From Campylobacter concisus (GTDB lineage: Bacteria > Campylobacterota > Campylobacteria > Campylobacterales > Campylobacteraceae): a stretch of 64,000 bases of DNA. Positions 17,297 to 26,090 of the stretch are shown in pieces; position 1 is the stretch's first letter, and each line of letters starts with the position of its first letter. Location of the stretch: contig NZ_CP060705.1 of assembly GCF_003048835.2 (NCBI RefSeq), positions 186,001-250,000 on the forward strand, given 5' to 3'. The notes under the pieces were generated by a model. That model ran no database searches, was not told the DNA's origin, and saw nothing but the letters and a program-made list of their open reading frames with translations. The position numbers were made by a program, and so were the translations under genes.

Positions 17297-20200
17297 TTAC
17301 TCAGCGCTTTGAGTAGTCTCCGCACTAGTTTCGACCTCGTCGCTAAAGTCTGCTAGGCTAAGGCGTTTTAGCTGGCGGTAGCGTCTTTGTGCGTCGGCCT
17401 TGTTTTTAGCTAGTAGCTCGTCTGCATGCTCAGGGTTGGTTTTCTTAAGCGAGTTGTAGCGAACCTCGTTTAGCAAAAACTCTTCATAAAGCGACCAGTC
17501 AGGCTCTTTTGAGGTGATTTTAAGCGGATTTTGTCCCTCTTTTAAAAGGCGCGGATCGTATAGATATGTCGGCCAGTATCCGCATTTTGTGGCGAGCTCG
17601 CCTTGGCCGCCTGATTGCGATAAACCGCCTTTGATGCCGTGAGCGATGCACGGAGAGTAGGCGATTATAAGGCTTGGGCCGTCATACGCTTCAGCTGCTG
17701 CGATCGCTTTTATCACGTTTGCTTGGCTTGCGTTTGAGTTGATCTGCGCTACAAATATGTTTCCATAGGTCATCGCGATGTAGCCAAGGTCCTTTTTCTG
17801 AGCCGGTTTGCCGCTAGCCGTAAACTGCGCTATCGAGCCAGTGCGGCTTGATTTTGAGCTTTGACCGCCGGTGTTTGAGTAGACCTCGGTGTCAAGCACC
17901 AGCACGTTTATGTTCTCTCCGCTTGCTAGCACGTGGTCAAGTCCGCCAAAGCCGATGTCATACGCCCAGCCGTCGCCACCGATGATCCATTGCGACTTTT
18001 TGACGAGAAATTTCTTAAGCTCTAAAATTTCTTTTACGCCTGGTGCGCTTAAATTTTGCTCTAAAATAGGCAATAAATTTTTCGTGATCTCTTGCGTTTT
18101 AACGCCATCATTTTTAAAATTTATCCAGTCGTTGTAAAGCGCTGAAAGTGCGTTTGGCACGCTATCTATGTTGTTTCTCATTATGTCTTCGATGCGGTGG
18201 CGCATAGTCTCGATCGCTACGTTCATACCCATGCCAAACTCGGCGTTATCTTCAAATAGCGAATTTGCCCACGCAACGCCCTTGCCTTCGTCATTTGTGG
18301 TGTACGGAGTAGATGGGGCTGAGCCGCCATATATCGAGCTACAACCAGTTGCGTTTGCCACGATCATGCGCTCTCCAAAGAGCCTTGTAATAAGCGTGAT
18401 ATACGGAGTTTCGCCACATCCCGGGCAAGCGCCGTGGAATTCAAAGAGCGGCTTAGCAAAGCCAACGCCCTTAACGCTCTCTTTGTTCATGAGATCGTCT
18501 TTGTAAGCAACCTTTTTAAATAGATAATCAGCGTTTTCTTGCTCGTTTTTGCCTAGCTCTTCTTCAAGCGGCACCATGACGAGTGATTTTTCTTTGCTTG
18601 GGCAGTTTTGCGCGCATAGCTCGCAGCCAGTGCAGTCTAGCGGGCTTACTTGGATTTTGTATTTTAGCCCCTTGACCTCTTTGCCTTTGGCTTCTAAATT
18701 GTGCTCTTTTACGCCATCAGGGGCTGCGTTAAGCTCGTTCTCGTCTATCAAAAATGGCCTGATGACGGCGTGTGGGCAGACAAATGCGCACTGGTTGCAC
18801 TGGATGCAGTTTTGCTCGATCCATTTTGGCACCATGACGCCAACGCCACGCTTCTCGTAAGCCGTCGTGCCAGCTTCAAAGTGACCGTCCTCGTAGCCTA
18901 TGAAGGCTGAGACTGGCAGGCTGTCGCCACGAGCTGCATTTATCGGTTTTACGACGTTTTCGATGAAGCTGTTGCCGATGTATTTTTCCTCTTTTTGCTC
19001 ATTATCTGCTAAATTTGCCCACGCAGGATCAACCGGCACTTTTATAAGGCCGTTTGCGCCAACGTCGATAGCATTGTAGTTCATCTGTACGATCGCTTCG
19101 CCTTTTTTAGCATAGGCTTTGTGAGCGTACTCTTTCATATATTTTTGCGCATCTTCAAATGGTATGATGTCAGCAAGCTTGAAAAATGCCGACTGCATAA
19201 TGGTATTTGTGCGGTTTTTAAGGCCGATATCGTGCGCTAGTTTGGTTGCGTTTATGATGTAGAAATTTATATTTTTGCTAGCTAAAATTTTCTTAACTTT
19301 ATTTGGCAGCTTCGCTATGGTCTGCTCTGCGTCCCAGATAGAGTTTAGCAAAAACGTGCCGTTTTCTCTGATGCCGTCAATCACATCGTAAATTTCAAGA
19401 TATGCAGCGACCGAGCAAGCCACAAAGTGCGGGTTTGAGACGAGATAGGTCGAGCGGATCGGCTTTTTGCCAAAGCGAAGGTGCGAGCGTGTGTAACCGC
19501 CTGATTTTTTACTATCGTAGGCAAAATATGCCTGCGCGTAAAGGTCGGTTTTGTCGCCGATGATCTTTATCGAGTTTTTGTTCGCGCCCACGGTGCCGTC
19601 AGCTCCAAGGCCGTAAAATAAGCACTCTTTAACGCTCTCATCGCTTAGTGAAATTTTCTCTCCAGTTGGCAGCGACGTAAAGGTCACGTCATCAACGATA
19701 CCCACCGTAAAGCCGTCTTTTGGCTCGTTTTGGTTTAAATTTTCAAATACAGCTAGCATTTGCGCAGGATCGACGTCTTTTGAGCTTAGGCCGTATCTGC
19801 CGCCAACGATCACTGGAGCGTCCTTTTGGCCGTAAAACGCTGCTTTTATATCAAGATATAGCGGCTCGCCAAGGCTGCCAGGCTCTTTTGTGCGGTCAAG
19901 AACGGCTATTTTTTTCACGCTCTTTGGCATCACGTCAAATAGATACTTCGTGCTAAATGGGCGGTATAAATGCACCTTGATAATGCCCACCTTTTCGCCT
20001 TTTGCGTTTAGATAATCCACGACCTCTTCAAGAGTTTGCGTCACTGAGCCCATAGCTACGATGACGCGAGTCGCTTCTGGGTTGCCGTAGTAGTTAAACG
20101 GCTTGTAGTCACGACCAGTGATCTTTGAAATTTCAGCTAGGTAGTTTGCCACGATATCTGGCACCGCGTCATAAAAGCGGTTGCTTAGCTCTCGTGTTTG

Positions 20201-20878
20201 AAAATATATATCGTCATTTTGCGCTGTGCCACGAGTTTTTGGGCTCTCTGGGCTTAGCGCTTCGTCTCTAAATTTTTGCAGAGCCTCGCGGTCAAGAAGT
20301 CTGTCAAAGTGTGCGTAGTCAAGCATCTCGACCTTTTGAATTTCATGGCTCGTTCTAAAGCCATCAAAGAAGTGTAAAAACGGCACTCTACCTTTTATCG
20401 CTGCTAAATGCGCCACGCCAGCGATATCCATCACCTCTTGCACTGAGCCGCTTGCTAGCATAGCAAAGCCGGTTTGGCGACAGGCATAGATGTCTTGGTG
20501 GTCGCCAAATATTGAAAGAGCCTGCGCTGCCAGAGAGCGAGCTGAGACGTGGATGACGCCAGGGAGGAGCTGGCCTGCTATTTTATACATATTTGGAATT
20601 TTTAAAAGTAGGCCTTGAGAAGCTGTGTAGGTCGTAGTTAGCGCGCCAACTTGTAGCGAGCCATGCACCGTGCCAGCTGCGCCGCCTTCGCTTTGCATTT
20701 CGACCACTTTTACTGGCATACCAAATAAATTTTTCTTGCCCTGCGCTGCCCAAAGGTCAGTGTAGTCAGCCATAGGCGAGCTAGGAGTGATAGGGTAAAT
20801 TCCAGCTACTTCGGTAAATGCGTATGACGCGTAAGCTGCGGCCTCGTTTCCGTCCATAGTTTTCATTATTTTTGACAT
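17297..20878 (-). CDS. nifJ: Pyruvate:flavodoxin/ferredoxin oxidoreductase
   Basis: This one-chain (1193-residue) enzyme oxidatively decarboxylates pyruvate to acetyl-CoA and CO2 and passes electrons to flavodoxin or ferredoxin. The N-terminal pyrimidine-binding domain is seen as YPITPSSPMAD. Two [4Fe-4S] motifs lie mid-chain, CIQCNQCAFVCPHAV and CTGCELCAQNCPS. The proximal-cluster and TPP part follows with HGACPGCGETPY and GDGWAYDIGFGGLDHV. Length matches NifJ/Por homodimers. The flavodoxin gene in this window (fldA, 23378-23869) is a likely electron acceptor. It has its own TATAAT promoter and a downstream hairpin, so it is probably transcribed alone. Confidence 0.97.
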   Translation of the reverse strand: MSKIMKTMDGNEAAAYASYAFTEVAGIYPITPSSPMADYTDLWAAQGKKNLFGMPVKVVEMQSEGGAAGTVHGSLQVGALTTTYTASQGLLLKIPNMYKIAGQLLPGVIHVSARSLAAQALSIFGDHQDIYACRQTGFAMLASGSVQEVMDIAGVAHLAAIKGRVPFLHFFDGFRTSHEIQKVEMLDYAHFDRLLDREALQKFRDEALSPESPKTRGTAQNDDIYFQTRELSNRFYDAVPDIVANYLAEISKITGRDYKPFNYYGNPEATRVIVAMGSVTQTLEEVVDYLNAKGEKVGIIKVHLYRPFSTKYLFDVMPKSVKKIAVLDRTKEPGSLGEPLYLDIKAAFYGQKDAPVIVGGRYGLSSKDVDPAQMLAVFENLNQNEPKDGFTVGIVDDVTFTSLPTGEKISLSDESVKECLFYGLGADGTVGANKNSIKIIGDKTDLYAQAYFAYDSKKSGGYTRSHLRFGKKPIRSTYLVSNPHFVACSVAAYLEIYDVIDGIRENGTFLLNSIWDAEQTIAKLPNKVKKILASKNINFYIINATKLAHDIGLKNRTNTIMQSAFFKLADIIPFEDAQKYMKEYAHKAYAKKGEAIVQMNYNAIDVGANGLIKVPVDPAWANLADNEQKEEKYIGNSFIENVVKPINAARGDSLPVSAFIGYEDGHFEAGTTAYEKRGVGVMVPKWIEQNCIQCNQCAFVCPHAVIRPFLIDENELNAAPDGVKEHNLEAKGKEVKGLKYKIQVSPLDCTGCELCAQNCPSKEKSLVMVPLEEELGKNEQENADYLFKKVAYKDDLMNKESVKGVGFAKPLFEFHGACPGCGETPYITLITRLFGERMIVANATGCSSIYGGSAPSTPYTTNDEGKGVAWANSLFEDNAEFGMGMNVAIETMRHRIEDIMRNNIDSVPNALSALYNDWINFKNDGVKTQEITKNLLPILEQNLSAPGVKEILELKKFLVKKSQWIIGGDGWAYDIGFGGLDHVLASGENINVLVLDTEVYSNTGGQSSKSSRTGSIAQFTASGKPAQKKDLGYIAMTYGNIFVAQINSNASQANVIKAIAAAEAYDGPSLIIAYSPCIAHGIKGGLSQSGGQGELATKCGYWPTYLYDPRLLKEGQNPLKITSKEPDWSLYEEFLLNEVRYNSLKKTNPEHADELLAKNKADAQRRYRQLKRLSLADFSDEVETSAETTQSAE

Positions 20879-20912
20879 ATTTCCGCCTTAAAATTATCTT
20901 AAAAATGGCTTT

Positions 20913-20918
20913 ATTATA
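20913..20918 (-). promoter_or_regulatory. -10 element for nifJ
   Basis: ATTATA on the plus strand reads TATAAT on the minus strand, 35 bases before the nifJ start. Position and sequence fit a sigma-70 promoter. Confidence 0.45.
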
Positions 20919-21034
20919 AGGAAATAATCCAAAATTTGTCATTAATCTCTATCATTAAAAAATTAAAATTTATAAATAACTAAGATGTAAGTCAAATTTT
21001 AATATTGTAGAGGCAAAGTAAAAAGGATGAAATT

Positions 21035-22201
21035 TTGATAAATATTCATAAAATAGCCTATCTAAGGGTTATCGCATTAGCTTTTGCAGCTTTTATATTT
21101 AATACAACTGAGTTCGTGCCAGTGCCGCTTTTAAGCGACATAGCAAAGGATTTTGGCATGAGTACGGCTGATACTGGGCTCATCATCACGATATATGCGT
21201 GGAGTGTGACGATACTTTCGCTACCATTTATGCTTTTAACTGCAAATTTAGAGAGAAGGTCACTACTTTTAAAGGTTTTTATCATTTTTGTCGCTTCTCA
21301 CGCACTTTGCGCGGTTGCTTGGAATTTCACGGTTTTAGTTGTTGGCCGTGTGCTTGTCGCCATCTCACACGCCATATTTTGGTCGATCACCGCCTCGCTT
21401 GCTGTTAGGGTGGCACCTATCAATAAAAGCTCGCAAGCTCTTGGACTGCTGGCTCTTGGCACATCGATGGCTATGATACTTGGCTTGCCACTTGGCAGAA
21501 TTTTGGGTGATAGCTTGGGCTGGCGTGTCACATTTGGGCTCATAGGGATATTTGCTGTGGGCGTTGGGGCTTGGCTATATAAAATTTTGCCACTTTTGCC
21601 TAGTAAGAACTCAGGTTCATTAAAGAGTTTGCCAGAGCTTGCAAGAAATGGCTTTTTGATGGTGATATTTTTGCTAACTGCTATCGTTATCAGTGCGCAT
21701 TTTAGCACCTATAGCTACATCGAGCCATTTGCTAAAGACATAAGCGGCTTTGATGGTAAATTTATCACCATATTTTTGCTTTTGTTTGGCGTCGCTGGCA
21801 TCGTAGCAAGCTGGCTTTTCTCTAAATTTTATAAGCTTATACCAACTGCTTTTACAGCTATCTCAATAGCTATCATTTTAGTCTGCTTGCTTGTGCTAAA
21901 TTTGATCGCTACAAATGAGAGCTTGATGCTTGCGCTTGCCTTTATCTGGGGGCTTGGCATAGCTGGGATAAATATGAGCTTTCAGATAAAGGTGCTAAGC
22001 TTAGCCTCAAACGCCACGGACGCTGCGATGGCGATATATTCAGCCATTTATAACATCGGCATAGGAGCTGGCGCGCTAATAGGTCATCAAACGATAGTTC
22101 ATCTTGGTGAGCAAAATATCGGCAATGTTGGCAGCCTTTTTGCAGCGGTTGGACTTGTCATATTTCTCGTTGCAGCAGTTAAATTTAAAAAGGCTGAGTA
22201 A
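21035..22201 (+). CDS. MFS exporter, SotB (sugar efflux) type
   Basis: A 388-residue 12-helix major facilitator of the drug/sugar efflux (DHA1, SotB/YdeA) group. The N-terminal NTTEFVPVPLLSDIAKDF motif is typical of the SotB subfamily, and the first half shows GRVLVAISHAIFWS and an APINKSSQALG loop. The likely start is a TTG at 21035, because the nearby ATG (21027) is stopped after three codons; AAAAGGA lies upstream at suitable spacing. The gene is divergent from nifJ and ends in a hairpin. The transported compound (arabinose/IPTG-like sugars in E. coli, or drugs) cannot be told from sequence. Confidence 0.85.
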   Translation: MINIHKIAYLRVIALAFAAFIFNTTEFVPVPLLSDIAKDFGMSTADTGLIITIYAWSVTILSLPFMLLTANLERRSLLLKVFIIFVASHALCAVAWNFTVLVVGRVLVAISHAIFWSITASLAVRVAPINKSSQALGLLALGTSMAMILGLPLGRILGDSLGWRVTFGLIGIFAVGVGAWLYKILPLLPSKNSGSLKSLPELARNGFLMVIFLLTAIVISAHFSTYSYIEPFAKDISGFDGKFITIFLLLFGVAGIVASWLFSKFYKLIPTAFTAISIAIILVCLLVLNLIATNESLMLALAFIWGLGIAGINMSFQIKVLSLASNATDAAMAIYSAIYNIGIGAGALIGHQTIVHLGEQNIGNVGSLFAAVGLVIFLVAAVKFKKAE

Positions 22202-22214
22202 ATTTAGCCTTTTT
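22187..22214 (+). terminator. Terminator after the SotB-like gene
   Basis: AAAAAGGCT (22187-22195) pairs with AGCCTTTTT (22206-22214), a 9-bp stem ending in a T-run and spanning the stop codon of the exporter gene. Confidence 0.65.
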
Positions 22215-22251
22215 AAACAACCAAAAACGTTACAAATTTCTACAAATAAGT

Positions 22252-22308
22252 GATAATAAATATCATAACTAAGAATAATTTTAGCTAAGCTTTTTTATAA
22301 TCGTTATC
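22252..22308. promoter_or_regulatory. Two Fur-box-like sites before DUF2325-fldA cluster
   Basis: GATAATAAATATCATAACT (22252-22270) and the 19-mer ending TATAATCGTTATC (22290-22308) each match the 19-base Fur consensus at about 13 positions by eye. The second overlaps a TATAAT -10 element (22296-22301), which would allow repression. They precede a cluster ending in flavodoxin, a protein commonly induced under iron limitation. Binding is an inference. Confidence 0.35.
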
Positions 22309-22337
22309 AGCAAACGAATAAATTTTAGGAGCTTGTT

Positions 22338-22649
22338 ATGTCAGTTTTAGTTATCGGAGCAGATGAGATCACGCCTATTAAGGCTGTTTTGCATGATTTG
22401 GGAGCTGAAAAGATAGAGCACTGGGACGCTAGAAATGAAAACCGTGTAAATCGCAAGCCTATCCCACAAGATACTGAGTGCGTGGTGATGCTAACTAGCT
22501 TTTTAAATCACAACACGATGAAGACCATTAAAACTCAAGCAAAAAAGAGAAATATCCCTATCGTTTGTGCTAAAAGAAGCGTTAGTTGCGTATTTTGCGA
22601 GTATTGTAAGGTCTTTGGCCTAGATAAGGAATTTGGATGCAAAGAATAA
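22338..22649 (+). CDS. DUF2325 protein
   Basis: A 103-residue DUF2325-family protein of unknown function. It starts with SVLVIGADE, a Rossmann-like strand-loop, and ends with a cysteine-rich segment CVFCEYC...GC that could bind metal or act in redox chemistry. AGGAG precedes the ATG. It is followed after 3 bases by another gene and then flavodoxin, so the three are probably one transcript under the candidate Fur sites upstream. Confidence 0.75.
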   Translation: MSVLVIGADEITPIKAVLHDLGAEKIEHWDARNENRVNRKPIPQDTECVVMLTSFLNHNTMKTIKTQAKKRNIPIVCAKRSVSCVFCEYCKVFGLDKEFGCKE

Positions 22650-22652
22650 TCG

Positions 22653-23366
22653 ATGAAGTTCGGGTTTTTATCAGATATTGGCGAAATAACTCCAAGTATT
22701 TTTGCAAAGCTTGACAAGCTTTCACGTGCGAAAATTTTCATCGCACTTTATAATGTTGGCGTAGAGAGCGAGCTAAAGATCCCGCTTTCTTACGCTAAAT
22801 TTCTAAATTTCAAAGATATTTTTGAGGCTAGGATAAATTTCTTACTGCGTGATAAATTTTTAAATTTTAAACCAGTTGATAGCTTTTGCATGCCTTCAAA
22901 CATCATCATAAATGCTTATTTGAAAAATGACTTTAAAGCGTTGAAATTTGTAGCAAAAGAGCCAAAGATGGCAGCTGCAAAGATGATAAAGATGCTTTAT
23001 AAAAGCGGGAAATTTGAGTTTTTCATTGACGCAGCGCAGATGTTTTGCCAGTTTGTTTATGATAAAATACGCCTCCGCCATCAGGACAAAGAGGTTGTGC
23101 TAAATGGCGGTGTCATCTCGGTCAAAAAAGATGGCAAAAATTTACTCAGCGTCATGCCAAGCTTTAAAAGGGTGAGCTTTGATGATATGAGAAATTTAAA
23201 CGACGACATCGATGCAGCCGTTTGCGCGCTTGGTCGCGAGTGCGAGATGGTTTATATCGTTTGTCCTAGAAATGAGGAATTTAGGCGGCATGTTGAGGTT
23301 AGGCACTGCTTTGCAAGAGGGTGCATAAAGCTCGTGCCTTATACGATTATTAGTAAAATTTTTTAA
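22653..23366 (+). CDS. Uncharacterised soluble protein in the flavodoxin cluster
   Basis: A 237-residue cytoplasmic-looking protein with no signal peptide or membrane helix and no family that I recognise. Its middle is helical and lysine-rich, and the last 100 residues look alpha/beta (KRVSFDDMRNLNDDID, then CEMVYIVCPRNEEFRRHVEVRH). It begins 3 bases after the DUF2325 gene and ends 11 bases before fldA, with AAAGGATAAA between, so co-expression is likely. A link to flavodoxin or iron-limited metabolism is inferred from context only. Confidence 0.55.
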   Translation: MKFGFLSDIGEITPSIFAKLDKLSRAKIFIALYNVGVESELKIPLSYAKFLNFKDIFEARINFLLRDKFLNFKPVDSFCMPSNIIINAYLKNDFKALKFVAKEPKMAAAKMIKMLYKSGKFEFFIDAAQMFCQFVYDKIRLRHQDKEVVLNGGVISVKKDGKNLLSVMPSFKRVSFDDMRNLNDDIDAAVCALGRECEMVYIVCPRNEEFRRHVEVRHCFARGCIKLVPYTIISKIF

Positions 23367-23377
23367 AAAGGATAAAA

Positions 23378-23869
23378 ATGATAGGTATAGTTTATGGAAG
23401 TAGCATGGGAAATACCGAAGATGCAGCAAAGCTTATAAGCGAGGGTTTGGGGCTTGAAAACGAGCTTTTAAACGTCTCTGACGTGGATGGGGCAAAGATA
23501 AATAGCTTTGATAAGCTCATCCTTGGCACATCGACCTGGGGTAGCGGCGACTTGCAAGACGACTGGGACGCATTTGACTTTAAAGCGTTAAATTTAAGCG
23601 GTAAAACGGTCGCTGTTTTTGGCATGGGCGATAGCGAGAGCTACTCAGATGAGTACTGTAACGGCATGGCAAAGCTTTACGATGAGGTCGTAAAAGCTGG
23701 TGCAAAGGTAGTGGGCGAGGTTAGCACTGATGGATATACATTTGATGGCTCTGATGCCGTAAGAAATGGTAAATTTGTAGGTCTAGCACTTGATGCTGAT
23801 AACCAAAGTGACAAGACTGAGGGTAGAATTTCAGCTTGGATAGAGCAGATAAAACCACACTTTATTTAA
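23378..23869 (+). CDS. fldA: Flavodoxin
   Basis: A 163-residue long-chain flavodoxin, an FMN protein that carries low-potential electrons. The FMN phosphate loop is SSMGNT (residues 8-13), and flavin-ring loops are seen as TSTWGSGDLQDDW and GMGDSESYSDEYCNG. It probably accepts electrons from the nifJ product encoded nearby. It is the last gene of a three-gene cluster, with a perfect hairpin after the stop. Candidate Fur sites lie at the head of the cluster. Confidence 0.95.
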   Translation: MIGIVYGSSMGNTEDAAKLISEGLGLENELLNVSDVDGAKINSFDKLILGTSTWGSGDLQDDWDAFDFKALNLSGKTVAVFGMGDSESYSDEYCNGMAKLYDEVVKAGAKVVGEVSTDGYTFDGSDAVRNGKFVGLALDADNQSDKTEGRISAWIEQIKPHFI

Positions 23870-23871
23870 TC

Positions 23872-23902
23872 TAAATTTAGCTAGATCTTCTAGCTAAATT
23901 TA
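23872..23902. terminator. Bidirectional terminator between fldA and the ABC operon
   Basis: TAAATTTAGCTAGA (23872-23885) and its exact reverse complement (23889-23902) make a perfect 14-bp stem with a 3-base loop between convergent genes. The right arm contains the TAA stop of the ABC ATPase gene. Confidence 0.7.
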
Positions 23903-24637
23903 TATATCCATAGCCGAGATAAAGCTTTTTATCCTCTCATTTTGGCTGTTAAAAAACTCATCTACTAAGCCATCAAAGGCGATCACACCTTTATCTAAAA
24001 ACAAAATTCTATCAGCTATCTTTCTAGCAAAATTCATATTGTGAGTGACGATGATCATAGACTTTTTCTCTTTTGCAAGAGATAAGATGACCTTTAAAAC
24101 TTCAGCCTCTAGCTCTGGATCTAGCGCACTTGTAGGCTCATCAAGTAGCAAAAAGTATGGATTTACAGCTAGCGCTCTAGCGATGGCTACACGTTGTGCT
24201 TGTCCGCCTGAGAGCCTGTTTGGAAAGGTGTCTTCTTTGTGGCTAAGACCAACTTTGGCTAAAAGCTCTTTTGCCTCTTTTATCGCCTCGTTTTTATCCT
24301 TTTTTTGAACGTAGATCGGAGCTTCGGTGACATTTTGAAGCGCTGTTAGGTGCGGGAAGAGATTGAAGCTTTGAAAGACCATGCCTGTTTTTTTGCGAAT
24401 TTCTAAAAGCTCTTTTGAGCTAAGCTTCTCTTTAAAATTTACACTCCTATCATCTACCTCTAAAGTGCCACTTTGTGGGATCTCAAGTAAATTTATGCAT
24501 CTAAGAAGCGTTGATTTGCCACAACCAGATGAGCCAACTATCACGGTCGTTTGCCCCTCTTTAAAGCTTGTGTTTATGTTATCTAGCACCAAATGATCGC
24601 CGTAAGATTTGCTTATATTTTTAAAATTTATAGCCAT
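23900..24637 (-). CDS. Amino-acid (cystine-type) ABC transporter ATPase
   Basis: A 245-residue ATPase of the polar amino-acid uptake family (GlnQ/HisP/TcyN type). Walker A is GSSGCGKST (residues 35-43), the signature is LSGGQAQRVAIARAL, and Walker B is LLLDEPTSALDPE, with switch His in VTHN. It is the last gene of an operon of three binding proteins, permease and ATPase; its start overlaps the permease stop by one base. The partner proteins resemble the E. coli FliY/YecS cystine system, so cystine or a related amino acid is the likely cargo. Confidence 0.93.
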   Translation of the reverse strand: MAINFKNISKSYGDHLVLDNINTSFKEGQTTVIVGSSGCGKSTLLRCINLLEIPQSGTLEVDDRSVNFKEKLSSKELLEIRKKTGMVFQSFNLFPHLTALQNVTEAPIYVQKKDKNEAIKEAKELLAKVGLSHKEDTFPNRLSGGQAQRVAIARALAVNPYFLLLDEPTSALDPELEAEVLKVILSLAKEKKSMIIVTHNMNFARKIADRILFLDKGVIAFDGLVDEFFNSQNERIKSFISAMDI

Positions 24638-25305
24638 TAGACATACCTTGAGACAGCTTTTTCAAGCCTTGATTGAAGATAGGTTAAAAGTGTGCAAACC
24701 ACTAGATAGATGAGTGCTGCTAGGATGTAGAGGATGAGTGGCTCAAAGGTTCTTGCTGCGATCCTTTGAGCGACCATAAACATATCTACCATCGTTATAG
24801 AAGCTGCCAGTGAAGTGTCTTTAACAAGGCCTATAAATGTGTTTGAAAGCGGAGGGAGTGAGATCCTCACTGCTTGAGGTGCAATGATGCGCTTTAAAAT
24901 TTGATAGTGCGTCATGCCAAGCGATATGGCAGCCTCCCACTGACCTTTTGGCACAGAAAGTATGGCAGCCCTTACAGACTCAGACGCATAAGCGCCCACA
25001 TTTAGGCTAAATGCGATAGTGGCCGCACTCCAAGTATCAAGCGTGATACCGATGCTAGGAAGTCCGTAAAATACAATGAAAAGCTGCACAAGAAGCGGCG
25101 TGCCACGAAATATCCAAACATAGGTGGCAAATATAAATTTTAAAATTTTTATATTTGAAAGCCTTGCTACTGCTGTGATAATGGCGATGACAAGCCCTAG
25201 CGAAAACGAGAGCAAAGTAAGTGGGATCGTCACTTTTAAAAGTGCGATGATCATCGGTAGCGTCGAGCTTGAAACAAGCTCGATCACTCTATCTAAATTT
25301 TCCAT
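24637..25305 (-). CDS. Amino-acid (cystine-type) ABC transporter permease
   Basis: A 222-residue inner-membrane permease of the His/Glu/Gln/Arg/opine family with about five helices. It has WIFRGTPLLVQLF, the EAA-loop region GQWEAAISLGMTHYQILKRIIAPQAVR that contacts the ATPase, and LPPLSNTFIGLVKDTSLAASI. The wording of these segments is close to E. coli YecS (TcyL), a cystine permease. One permease gene suggests a homodimer. Its binding proteins are the three paralogues encoded just upstream. Confidence 0.92.
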   Translation of the reverse strand: MENLDRVIELVSSSTLPMIIALLKVTIPLTLLSFSLGLVIAIITAVARLSNIKILKFIFATYVWIFRGTPLLVQLFIVFYGLPSIGITLDTWSAATIAFSLNVGAYASESVRAAILSVPKGQWEAAISLGMTHYQILKRIIAPQAVRISLPPLSNTFIGLVKDTSLAASITMVDMFMVAQRIAARTFEPLILYILAALIYLVVCTLLTYLQSRLEKAVSRYV

Positions 25306-25328
25306 TTTTGCCTTGTTGGTTTATAAAT

Positions 25329-26081
25329 TTATTTTGAGACGTCTTTGCCAAAGTAGCTTTTTGAGATGGCTTCTAGTTTTCCTTCTTTTGAAAGTTCGTT
25401 TAGTGCATTTGAAATTTGCTCTGCAAGTTCGGCGTTGTCTTTCTTAACAGCTGCTGCTGTGTAGTCTTTTTCATCAAGTGAGGCAGCTATCTTCACAGGT
25501 GCATTTGGACGCTCTTTTATAAAGTCGTAAAATACGATGTTATCTCTTACAACAGCATCTACACGCCTTGATATAAGAAGTTCCATGCTTTTAGCAAAAC
25601 TGTCTGTTACGACGTGCTCAGCACCGTATTTTACAGCTACTTTTGCCCAGTTGCTAGTCGCTGAGTCGGCATCTTTTTTACCTTTTAGATCAGCAAAACT
25701 TTTTATATCGTTATTATCTTTTCTAGTGATGATAGCGCCAAATGTCACAGTATAAGGCACTGAAAAAGCATACTTTTTCTTTCTCTCATCAGTTATACTT
25801 ACTTGATTAAAAACAACGTCTGCCTTGCCAGCGTCAAATGCTGCTAACATCGCATCCCATGGAGCTGTTAGAAACTCAACTTTTAAATTTAGCTTTTGCG
25901 CTACTGCTCTTGCGATATCTACGTCGTATCCCACTAACTCATTTTTGTCATTATAAAATGTAAAAGGAGCGTAAGTGCCTTCTGTTGCTACTGTTAGCAC
26001 GCCATCTTTTATAGTTTTTGCTTGCAAATTTAGAGCCATTGCAAGCACTGCTACTACTTTTAATAAATTTGTAAATTTCAT
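25329..26081 (-). CDS. Periplasmic amino-acid-binding protein, paralogue 3
   Basis: A 250-residue family-3 solute-binding protein with a signal peptide (residues 1 to about 21, ending NLQA). Ligand-binding landmarks are VATEGTYAPFTFYN, GYDVDIARAVAQKL and WDAMLAAFDAGKADVVFNQVS, very like the cystine-binding FliY/TcyJ. It is the third of three tandem binding-protein genes (10-base gaps), directly before the permease, and is closest to the middle one. Residue differences around the TSN/ND segments suggest that the paralogues bind different amino acids, but specificity is not assignable by eye. Confidence 0.88.
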   Translation of the reverse strand: MKFTNLLKVVAVLAMALNLQAKTIKDGVLTVATEGTYAPFTFYNDKNELVGYDVDIARAVAQKLNLKVEFLTAPWDAMLAAFDAGKADVVFNQVSITDERKKKYAFSVPYTVTFGAIITRKDNNDIKSFADLKGKKDADSATSNWAKVAVKYGAEHVVTDSFAKSMELLISRRVDAVVRDNIVFYDFIKERPNAPVKIAASLDEKDYTAAAVKKDNAELAEQISNALNELSKEGKLEAISKSYFGKDVSK

Positions 26082-26090
26082 TTTTATCCT

